DNA from: an uncultured Eubacteriales bacterium
GTDB taxonomy: Bacteria; Bacillota; Clostridia; Oscillospirales; Oscillospiraceae
Assembly (NCBI GenBank): GCA_900546515.1
Contig: URDG01000040.1
Span: 1-22,689, forward strand
Direction of reading: 5' to 3'
DNA length: 22,689 nt
Shown here: positions 14,692-20,967 of the stretch, one piece after another
Layout: each line of letters begins with the position of its first letter
How positions within the stretch are numbered: position 1 is the stretch's first letter
Position numbers and translations under genes: made by a program
Notes under the pieces: model-generated
The model's database searches: none
The model's input: the letters and a program-made list of their open reading frames with translations, nothing else
Told to the model about the DNA's origin: nothing

Positions 14692-15663
14692 ATGCTGGAT
14701 CAATACGGTCGCAGTATAGATTACCTGCGCATCTCCGTTACCGACCGGTGCAACCTGCGCTGCCGCTACTGCATGCCCGAGCCTGTAGACGCCGTGCAGC
14801 ACGCGGATATCCTTCGCTATGAGGAGATACTGCGCATCTGCCGTGCCGCCATAGAGCTTGGCATAACAAAGTTCAAAGTCACGGGCGGGGAGCCGCTTGT
14901 GCGCGCGGGCTGCACGGAGTTCATTGCTGAACTGAAAAAGCAGCCCGGCACACAGCAGGTCACGCTGACGACGAACGGCCTTCTGCTTGAAAAGAACCTC
15001 GATGCGCTCGCAGATGCCGGGCTTGACGGCGTGAACATCAGCCTCGATACAACGGATAACACGCGCTTTCAGCGCATAACCGGATACACCGGCAACGGTG
15101 CGGACACGCTCCTGCGTGTGCTCGAAGAGTGCTGCGCCAAAGGGCTTAAAACAAAGATAAACGCCGTGCTGCTTGAGGAGACGGAGGCTGACGCCCCCGC
15201 GCTCGCCGCCATCGCAGAGACTCTGCCGGTGGATGTGCGCTTTATAGAGCTTATGCCCATCGGCTTCGGCACGGCTATGCGGCGAGTCTCACCGGACGAT
15301 ATTCTCTCGGCGCTGAGAGAGCGCTGGCCTGACCTCGCCCCGACGGACGAAAAGCGCGGCAACGGTCCTGCACATTATTATAAGAGCGATTTGCTGCTCG
15401 GCAGGATAGGCTTTATAGACGCCGTGAGCCACAAGTTCTGCGCCGACTGCAACCGGGTACGCCTGACGAGCACAGGCCAGCTCAAGCCCTGCCTCTGCTA
15501 TGCCGACTCCGCCGACCTGCGCGCGCTCATTCGCGGCGGGTGCACGGACGGTGAGCTGAAAGAGGCGCTGAGGGCTTCCGTATACGCCAAACCTCGCGCG
15601 CACTGCTTCGACACGGGCGCCGCCGTCACCGAGCGGCACGCAATGAGTCAGATAGGAGGATAA
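14692..15663 (+). CDS. moaA: GTP 3',8-cyclase MoaA
   Basis: A 323-residue radical SAM enzyme for the first step of molybdopterin synthesis, conversion of GTP to 3',8-cyclo-GTP. The N-terminal cluster motif CNLRCRYC is at 20-27, GGEPL at 65-69, the C-terminal cluster ligands are Cys250, Cys253 and Cys267 (FCADCNRVRLTSTGQLKPCL), and the protein ends in the conserved double glycine needed for activity. All diagnostic features are intact. It starts 3 bases after the previous stop. Its usual partner MoaC is present only as a stub at the end of this operon, so the next step must be supplied from elsewhere. Confidence 0.95.
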   Translation: MLDQYGRSIDYLRISVTDRCNLRCRYCMPEPVDAVQHADILRYEEILRICRAAIELGITKFKVTGGEPLVRAGCTEFIAELKKQPGTQQVTLTTNGLLLEKNLDALADAGLDGVNISLDTTDNTRFQRITGYTGNGADTLLRVLEECCAKGLKTKINAVLLEETEADAPALAAIAETLPVDVRFIELMPIGFGTAMRRVSPDDILSALRERWPDLAPTDEKRGNGPAHYYKSDLLLGRIGFIDAVSHKFCADCNRVRLTSTGQLKPCLCYADSADLRALIRGGCTDGELKEALRASVYAKPRAHCFDTGAAVTERHAMSQIGG

Positions 15664-15667
15664 CAGC

Positions 15668-16603
15668 ATGGGAAAGGTTATAGCCGTATGCACGAGCGAC
15701 CGTAAGGGTCTGCAAAAGCACGATGTAAATACCGCGCACTTCTCCGTCGAATGGGGCATTGACGGCGACGCGCACGCCGGGAGCTGGCACAGACAGGTGA
15801 GTCTCCTGAGCGCCGACAAGATAGAGGCCTTCAATAAGCGCGGGGCAAACGTCATTCCCGGCGCCTTCGGAGAAAATCTTGTGGTCGAGGGCTTCGACTT
15901 TCGGGCGCTGCCCGTGGGCACGCTGCTGCGCTGCGGCGATGTACTGCTGGAGATGACGCAGATAGGCAAGGAGTGCCACAGCCATTGCGAGATATACAAG
16001 AAAATGGGCGAGTGCATCATGCCGCGTGAGGGCGTGTTTGCCCGCGTCATCGAGCCGGGTAGCATCAGTGTCGGAGATGAGATGAGCATCGAAAAGCGCG
16101 AGGGGCATTTCCCGTGGCAGGCTGCGGTCATCACGCTCAGCGACAAGGCGGCGGCGGGGGAGCGCAAGGACGAGAGCGGTCCCGCGATAGCAAAGCGCCT
16201 GCGCGAGGCAAGCTACGAGGTCGTGGAGGAAATAGTTATCCACGACGATGAGCGGGTTTTGAAGCAGCAGCTTATTAGGCTCTGCGACCAGCGGCAGCTT
16301 GACCTCATACTTACGACCGGCGGCACGGGCTGCTCGGCGCGGGATATTACGCCCGAGGCAACGCTTGCGATCGCGGATAAAAACGTCCCCGGCATCGCCG
16401 AGGCTATGCGCGCCGAGTCTCTCAAAATCACCAGGCACGCAATGATTTCCCGCGCCGCCTCCGTTATCCGGGGTAAAACGCTGATTATCAATCTCCCCGG
16501 CAGCCCCCGCGCCTGCATGGAGAATATGGACGTATTTATGGACACCATCCCCCATGCCATGGGGCTTCTCCGCAACGAGGTACACGACTGCGCAAGAAAA
16601 TAA
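15668..16603 (+). CDS. MOSC-MogA fusion protein
   Basis: A 311-residue fusion. Residues 1-145 are a MOSC domain (GIDGDAHAG at 30-38, GAFGENLVVEG at 65-75, and the conserved cysteine in IGKECHSHC, Cys103), a sulfur- or molybdenum-cofactor-carrying fold. Residues 148-305 are a MogA/MoaB-type molybdopterin adenylyltransferase domain, with ITLSDKAAAGERKDESGP at 155-172, TTGGTGCSARDITPEAT at 216-232 and LPGSPRA at 276-282. MogA activates molybdopterin as MPT-AMP before molybdate insertion. The MOSC part could carry or sulfurate the cofactor, which matters because molybdenum hydroxylases need a terminal sulfido ligand. It starts 4 bases after moaA with AGGAGGA as ribosome site. Confidence 0.88.
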   Translation: MGKVIAVCTSDRKGLQKHDVNTAHFSVEWGIDGDAHAGSWHRQVSLLSADKIEAFNKRGANVIPGAFGENLVVEGFDFRALPVGTLLRCGDVLLEMTQIGKECHSHCEIYKKMGECIMPREGVFARVIEPGSISVGDEMSIEKREGHFPWQAAVITLSDKAAAGERKDESGPAIAKRLREASYEVVEEIVIHDDERVLKQQLIRLCDQRQLDLILTTGGTGCSARDITPEATLAIADKNVPGIAEAMRAESLKITRHAMISRAASVIRGKTLIINLPGSPRACMENMDVFMDTIPHAMGLLRNEVHDCARK

Positions 16604-16625
16604 AAAGCAGGTATTTCTTCAGCGC

Positions 16626-16653
16626 ATATAACCGCGTTAAGTCGCGCTTATAT
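16626..16653. promoter_or_regulatory. Inverted repeat just upstream of modA
   Basis: ATATAACCGCG (16626-16636) and CGCGCTTATAT (16643-16653) form an 11-base inverted repeat with one mismatch around TTAAGT. It lies 30 bases before the modA start, in the only gap of more than 45 bases within the operon apart from the modA-modB gap. It could be a molybdate-responsive operator, since the ATATAA outer arms recall ModE sites, or an RNA hairpin acting as attenuator or processing site; a short T-rich stretch follows at 16656-16663. Confidence 0.45.
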
Positions 16654-16683
16654 AAATATTTTTCTGAAAAAGGAGAAACGAAC

Positions 16684-17508
16684 ATGAAGAAAACCCTCAC
16701 ACTGCTGCTCACGCTTGCAATGCTCTTCACACTTGCCGCCTGCGGCTCGCCCGCGGCTCCAAGTAAGGGAGAGAAGGAAGAAATCATCGTCTTTGCCGCC
16801 GCTTCAATGACCGAGACTCTAAATCAGGTCAAGGATGTCTACGAGAAGGAAAACAACGTCACCATCACCTATAACTTTGACTCCTCCGGTACGCTCAAGA
16901 CCCAGATACAGGAGGGCGCGGACTGCGACCTCTTTATCTCCGCCGGTCAAAAGCAGATGAATCAGCTCGACTTAAGCTCCGACAAGGAGATAAACAAGGA
17001 GGGGCTGGACTTTGTCGCCGGCGATACGCGCCTGAACCTGCTCGAAAATAAGGTGGTGCTTGTCGTCCCCGAGGGCAATCCCAAGGGCATAGAGAGCTTT
17101 GACGACCTTGCGGCAAGGCTTGCCGAGGGCAGCATACTGATGGCAATGGGCAACAGTGACGTGCCTGTCGGTCAGTACACGCAGAAGATACTCAATTTCT
17201 ACGGGCTTGATGAGGAAGCCCTCGCCAAGAGCGGCGTCATTACCTACGGCAGCAACGTCAAGGAGGTCACAACTCAGGTCTCCGAGGGCAGCGTTGACTG
17301 CGGCATAGTCTACTGCACGGATGCCTTCTCCGCGGGGCTTACGGTCATTGACAGCGCAAGCAAGGATATGTGCGGTCAGGTCATCTATCCCGCCGCGGTA
17401 TTAAAGACTGCGAAGAACCCCGATGCAGCCAAGGCCTTCCTTGACTATCTCACGGGCAGCGAGGCCATGGCGATTTTTGAGGCTGTCGGCTTCTCTCCGG
17501 TCGCGTAA
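16684..17508 (+). CDS. modA: Molybdate ABC transporter substrate-binding lipoprotein ModA
   Basis: A 274-residue lipoprotein. The N-terminus is a signal sequence with lipobox LAAC, acylated at Cys20, followed by a short linker. The mature part has the ModA pattern: EIIVFAAASMTETLNQV near 30-50, SSGTLKTQIQEGADCDLFIS near 65-85, and GIVYCTDA further on. It captures molybdate or tungstate outside the membrane and delivers it to ModB. AAGGAGA precedes the ATG. It is followed by the permease and ATPase genes, forming a complete importer dedicated to this locus. Confidence 0.93.
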   Translation: MKKTLTLLLTLAMLFTLAACGSPAAPSKGEKEEIIVFAAASMTETLNQVKDVYEKENNVTITYNFDSSGTLKTQIQEGADCDLFISAGQKQMNQLDLSSDKEINKEGLDFVAGDTRLNLLENKVVLVVPEGNPKGIESFDDLAARLAEGSILMAMGNSDVPVGQYTQKILNFYGLDEEALAKSGVITYGSNVKEVTTQVSEGSVDCGIVYCTDAFSAGLTVIDSASKDMCGQVIYPAAVLKTAKNPDAAKAFLDYLTGSEAMAIFEAVGFSPVA

Positions 17509-17524
17509 AGCCTGAGACGCAGAA

Positions 17525-17552
17525 TTGGCAGCGCATTTATTTGCGCTGCCAA
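17525..17552 (+). promoter_or_regulatory. Intercistronic hairpin between modA and modB
   Basis: TTGGCAGCGCA (17525-17535) pairs exactly with TGCGCTGCCAA (17542-17552) around a six-base loop. No T-run follows, so it is unlikely to terminate. Hairpins in this position commonly stabilise the binding-protein message, so that ModA outnumbers the membrane complex. That role is inferred from location. The modB ribosome site lies immediately downstream. Confidence 0.65.
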
Positions 17553-17567
17553 TCCGAGGTATATAAT

Positions 17568-18242
17568 ATGAACATTGACTGGTATCCGCTTATAAACTCC
17601 CTGCGCATTGCGGCTATAAGCTGCGTAATAGTTTTTTTCACGGGCATATTCTTTGCCTACTATGCGGCAAGACTGCCGCGCACGGTCAAGGGTATTCTTG
17701 ACGTTATTCTCACGCTTCCCATGGTACTGCCGCCGACGGTATGCGGCTATTTTCTGCTGCTCATTTTCGGCACAAAGCGCCCGATCGGCATCCTTCTGAT
17801 GCAGCTCGGCATTAAATTTGTAATGACATGGTACGGCGGAATTCTCGCTGCAGCCGTCGTCGCCTTCCCACTGATGTACAGGACGGCACGCGGCGCGTTC
17901 GAGAGCTTTGACTGCACACTCTCGCAGTCGGGGCAGACGCTCGGCCTTTCCAACACATATATTTTCTGGCGCATACGTATGCCCGCCTGCCGGCAGGGCA
18001 TACTCGCCGGCACCGTGCTTGCCTTCGCGCGCGCCCTCGGCGAATACGGCGCTACCAGTATGCTCATCGGCTACACTCCCGGCAAAACCGCCACGATATC
18101 CACGACCGTATATCAGCTCTGGCGCACAAATGACGATGCGGGAGCATTCTTCTGGGTAATGATAAACCTCGCCATAAGCACCGTCGTGCTGCTCACGGTC
18201 AATCTCCTTGAGAGCAAGCAGAAAGTGAGGGCGAAGGGATGA
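17568..18242 (+). CDS. modB: Molybdate ABC transporter permease ModB
   Basis: The ATG at 17568, just after the sequence CGAGGT, is preferred over an earlier in-frame start at 17541 that would lie inside the intercistronic hairpin. It gives 224 residues, the usual ModB length. Five to six membrane helices are evident, for example SLRIAAISCVIVFFTGIFFA, VILTLPMVLPPTVCGYFLLL and the last helix near the C-terminus. The cytoplasmic EAA-like loop that contacts the ATPase is seen around SQSGQTLGLSNTYIFWRIRM and EYGATSMLIG. It forms the membrane channel with ModC. The stop overlaps the modC start (ATGA). Confidence 0.92.
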   Translation: MNIDWYPLINSLRIAAISCVIVFFTGIFFAYYAARLPRTVKGILDVILTLPMVLPPTVCGYFLLLIFGTKRPIGILLMQLGIKFVMTWYGGILAAAVVAFPLMYRTARGAFESFDCTLSQSGQTLGLSNTYIFWRIRMPACRQGILAGTVLAFARALGEYGATSMLIGYTPGKTATISTTVYQLWRTNDDAGAFFWVMINLAISTVVLLTVNLLESKQKVRAKG

Positions 18243-19279
18243 GCCTGATAGTAGACGTCAGAAAAAAGCTCGGCAGCTTTGAGCTTGAGTCAAAATTTGA
18301 GGCGCAAAACGGCGTGACCTGTCTGCTCGGCCCCTCCGGCTGCGGCAAGAGTATGACGCTCAAATGCATTGCCGGCATAGAAAAGCCCGACGAGGGCTAC
18401 ATAGAGCTTGACGGCGTGGTCTTATATGACAGCGCAAAGGGGATAAATCTTCCTCCGCAAAAGCGCCGCGTGGGTTATCTGTTCCAAAACTATGCGCTCT
18501 TCCCGAACATGACCGTCCGCCAGAACATCCTCTGCGGCATGCGCCATGAGAAGGACAAGGCCGTGAAGGAAGAAAAGCTCGCGAAGATGCTGGACATGTT
18601 CCAGCTCAACGGGCTTGAGAGCCACCGTCCCGCGCAGCTCTCCGGCGGTCAGGCTCAGCGCACGGCGCTTGCGCGCATCATGGTCAGCGACCCGCAGCTC
18701 CTGCTGCTTGATGAACCGTTCTCCGCTCTTGACGCGCACCTTCGGGATAAGCTCATGATCGAGATGCGCGATGTGCTCGCGCGCTTCGGGCGTGAGGTGA
18801 TCATGGTCACGCATAACCGTGACGAGGCGTATAACATGAGCCGGGAAATAGCCGTCATGGACAGCGGCAGACTTCTGACCGTGAACCGGACAAAGGCGCT
18901 TTTTGCCGATCCCGGCAGCGTTCCGGCGGCGATGCTCACCGGCTGCAAAAATATAGCCCCCGCCATAAAGCGAGGGGAGCATGAGGTATATGTGCCCGAT
19001 TGGGGCGTGAGCCTCACGACCGCGCAGCCCGTCGGCGACGATATAAAGGCCATTGGCATCCGCGCACATTATTTTAATCCCTCCGCGCCGACAAATCGCC
19101 ATGAGATAGAATACCTTGACGAGATGGAGGAGCCCTTTGAGTGGATAATAGAGTTCAAATTCAAGTCCGCCGCAGAGTCCGAGCCGAGTGTGTGGTGGCG
19201 GGTGACGAAGGATAAGCGCCCGCAGCTATTCCCCGCCGAGCTTGGCATTGCCCCGGCGAATATACTTTTACTGTATTGA
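18239..19279 (+). CDS. modC: Molybdate ABC transporter ATP-binding protein ModC
   Basis: A 346-residue ABC ATPase. Walker A is GPSGCGKS at 31-38, the Q-loop FQNYALFP near 82-89, signature LSGGQ at 134-138, Walker B LLLLDEP at 154-160, and the switch histidine is in VTHNRDEA. The C-terminal 115 residues form a regulatory extension, but a canonical molybdate-binding TOBE (Mop) domain is not obvious to me; the stretch IRAHYFNPSAPTNRHEIEYL could be a diverged version. It powers uptake through ModB. It overlaps modB by 4 bases and xdhC follows after 12 bases. Confidence 0.92.
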   Translation: MSLIVDVRKKLGSFELESKFEAQNGVTCLLGPSGCGKSMTLKCIAGIEKPDEGYIELDGVVLYDSAKGINLPPQKRRVGYLFQNYALFPNMTVRQNILCGMRHEKDKAVKEEKLAKMLDMFQLNGLESHRPAQLSGGQAQRTALARIMVSDPQLLLLDEPFSALDAHLRDKLMIEMRDVLARFGREVIMVTHNRDEAYNMSREIAVMDSGRLLTVNRTKALFADPGSVPAAMLTGCKNIAPAIKRGEHEVYVPDWGVSLTTAQPVGDDIKAIGIRAHYFNPSAPTNRHEIEYLDEMEEPFEWIIEFKFKSAAESEPSVWWRVTKDKRPQLFPAELGIAPANILLLY

Positions 19280-19291
19280 GGAGGCGTTATC

Positions 19292-20335
19292 ATGTCGAAT
19301 ATTTATGCCGAAATATTGGAAAGAGTCGAGCGCGGCGAGGCGCTGACGCTGAAAACGGAGCTTTGCGGCTCGGATGGGCTTATAGCCGAGGGACTGAAAA
19401 AGACTATCACGCCCTATGCGCCGCAGACCGATAAGCGCGGCAGATATTTTGCCGACGTGACGCTGACGGAGACGGAGGGCAAAATCACCGTGGGTGAGCC
19501 CTTTTCGCCCCCGGAGCGACTTATAGTCCTCGGTGCGGGGCATATCGCCGTGCCCGTTTGCGATTTTGCGGCAAAGAGCGGCTTTGAGGTCTATGTCTGT
19601 GACGATCGCCCCGCCTTTGCAAATACCGCGCGCTTCCCGCTGGCGCGGGAGGTGCTGTGCGACAGCTTTGAAAGCTGCATCGACCGCCTCAGGCTCACAC
19701 GCTATGACTACGTCGTCGTTATTACGCGCGGTCATGTGCATGACGCGGACTGCCTGCGCGAGATATTCAAGGGCACGCAGCCGGCGTATCTGGGGCTTAT
19801 CGGCTCGCGCCGCCGCGTGCGTGGGCTGTTTGAGATGCTTGTCGAGGAGGGCTATCCCAAGGAGTATATGGACCGGATATGCACGCCCATAGGACTTGAT
19901 ATCGGCGCCGTCACCCCCGGCGAGATCGCCATATCCATACTCGCGGAGCTTGTGGCATATAAGCGCCTGCCGGAGCACAGCAATGACGGCATACGCTGCT
20001 GCAACGACTCCGACGTGGAGCTATCCGTGATAAAATACCTTGCCGAAAACCGTGAGCCCAAGGCGATAGTAACCGTTATCGAGACAAAGGGCTCGACTCC
20101 GCGCGAGGCGGGCGCGAAAATGGCGGTAAGCCCTCTTGCGGCAGTCACCGGCAGCATAGGCGGCGGATGCAGCGAGGGCGCGGTTATCCGTGACGCCGTG
20201 CGAATTATCGGCACGGGGCGCTATAAAATCGTCGATATTGACCTTACGGGCGAGGTCGCGGAGTCTGACGGCATGGTCTGCGGCGGGACGATGAGAGTCC
20301 TCGTCGAGGACGGCACTGAGCGGCAAGAGGTATAA
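19292..20335 (+). CDS. xdhC: XdhC/CoxI family molybdenum-enzyme maturation protein with reordered domains
   Basis: A 347-residue protein that probably binds the molybdenum cofactor, helps add its sulfido ligand and inserts it into the hydroxylase. The order is unusual. A short N-terminal part (1-75) is followed by the Rossmann domain (LIVLGAGHIAVPV at 77-89, VITRGHVHD at 143-151, GLIGSRRR at 168-175). The CoxI-type signature comes last: GSTPREAGAKM at 267-277, GSIGGGCSE at 287-295 and MVCGG at 328-332. In textbook XdhC the CoxI part precedes the Rossmann part. Cys330 of CGG and Cys293 are candidate sulfur-handling residues. It begins 12 bases after modC with GAGGAGG, and its partner in this locus is clearly Mop. 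Confidence 0.88.
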   Translation: MSNIYAEILERVERGEALTLKTELCGSDGLIAEGLKKTITPYAPQTDKRGRYFADVTLTETEGKITVGEPFSPPERLIVLGAGHIAVPVCDFAAKSGFEVYVCDDRPAFANTARFPLAREVLCDSFESCIDRLRLTRYDYVVVITRGHVHDADCLREIFKGTQPAYLGLIGSRRRVRGLFEMLVEEGYPKEYMDRICTPIGLDIGAVTPGEIAISILAELVAYKRLPEHSNDGIRCCNDSDVELSVIKYLAENREPKAIVTVIETKGSTPREAGAKMAVSPLAAVTGSIGGGCSEGAVIRDAVRIIGTGRYKIVDIDLTGEVAESDGMVCGGTMRVLVEDGTERQEV

Positions 20336-20347
20336 GGGGTGAAGCAT

Positions 20348-20518
20348 ATGCAGGATTTTACGCATTTTAATGAACAGGGCAGGGCGAAGATGGTGAATGT
20401 CGGCGACAAGCCGGAGAGCCTCCGCACCGCCGTCGCCTCGGGGCGCGTCACGGTTAACGAAAGCACCTTTGCCCTGATAAAAAACGGCGGCGTCCACGGC
20501 GATTATAAATATGTGTGA
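20348..20518 (+). pseudogene. moaC: moaC, truncated after about 50 codons
   Basis: The frame starts at the ATG at 20348, 12 bases after xdhC and with AAGGGGTGA as ribosome site. It reads THFNEQGRAKMVNVGDKPES and then RTAVASGRVTVNES and FALIKNGGV, the characteristic N-terminus of cyclic pyranopterin monophosphate synthase. After GGV the sequence loses all MoaC character and stops at 20516-20518, giving 56 residues instead of about 160. The catalytic C-terminal two thirds are gone. The breakpoint near 20497 marks the edge of foreign sequence. The product cannot be active, so a working moaC must exist elsewhere if the pathway runs. Confidence 0.85.
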
Positions 20519-20532
20519 TGCGCGGGGGCAGT

Positions 20533-20661
20533 TTAAATTACACCCTTCGCGCCGCCGTATTCACGGCACATCACCGGCTCGTTGCCCGATAATCCGGCAT
20601 CCGGCAGTTTCTTGAACGCCTGTCTGATTTCGTAGTTCTTAAAGTGAACACACCAGCAGTA
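20533..20661 (-). pseudogene. C-terminal remnant of an unidentified protein
   Basis: On the minus strand an open frame of 42 codons runs from just after a TAG (near 20664) to a TAA at 20535-20533. It reads FKNYEIRQAFKKLPDAGLSG, then NEPVMCREYGGAKGVI, which looks like the end of a real protein rather than chance. It has no usable start codon or ribosome site in front. I do not recognise the family. It is probably a leftover of the mobile element next to the breakpoint. Confidence 0.35.
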
Positions 20662-20776
20662 CTAACAAGAAAGTATATTTCATACTAACGGTATGATTTT
20701 TTTGATCGTGTCATACTGGAATAATCATTAAAACTGAATTACTTTGAATTTAACGGAGTGTTGTGCTCATACATAT

Positions 20777-20849
20777 AGACCTTGCACCCCGCATACAGCT
20801 TTCTTCAGACTTTGGGTGACGAGTTACTCAGCGTTGGCAAGCAAGGTCT
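20777..20849. repeat. Spaced inverted repeat AGACCTTGC/GCAAGGTCT
   Basis: AGACCTTGC (20777-20785) and GCAAGGTCT (20841-20849) are exact inverse copies 55 bases apart, within the noncoding region downstream of the relaxase. Such pairs occur at transfer origins, element ends and structured RNAs; the sequence alone does not decide between these. Confidence 0.45.
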
Positions 20850-20864
20850 TTTGGAGCCAAAAGA
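20847..20864. repeat. Short palindrome TCTTTTGG-AG-CCAAAAGA
   Basis: Perfect 8-base arms with a two-base centre, overlapping the right arm of the preceding spaced inverted repeat by 3 bases. Together with the terminator that follows it makes a dense group of dyads, suggesting a protein-binding or strand-nicking region. Confidence 0.45.
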
Positions 20865-20868
20865 CATC

Positions 20869-20899
20869 AGGCGGAGACTCTGACGAGTCCCCGCCTTTT
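20869..20899 (-). terminator. Hairpin downstream of the relaxase gene
   Basis: AGGCGGAGACTC (20869-20880) pairs with GAGTCCCCGCCT (20885-20896) around TGAC, with one mismatch. It lies about 70 bases past the relaxase stop. The T-run is on the right (TTTT, 20896-20899), which favours rightward termination. Leftwards the flank is CTGATGTCTTTTGG, which also holds a short T-run. It could therefore end the relaxase message and insulate it from the cofactor operon. Confidence 0.55.
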
Positions 20900-20967
20900 G
20901 CTTGATGGGGCGTTCCCCATACCCCCTGCAACACAGATTTCATCTGTGGCTGCGCGATGTGCCATCG

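Larger units (their letters stand above)
20519..20967. other. Mainly noncoding stretch between moaC stub and relaxase gene
   Basis: About 450 bases without an intact gene. From left to right it holds a minus-strand coding remnant (20533-20661), an AT-rich part with two copies of TACTAAC (near 20660 and 20688) and a weak hairpin CATAC-GTATG at about 20683-20697 followed by seven T. Then come the inverted repeats and terminator listed separately. The last 70 bases before the relaxase stop have no further feature that I can identify. Confidence 0.6.
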
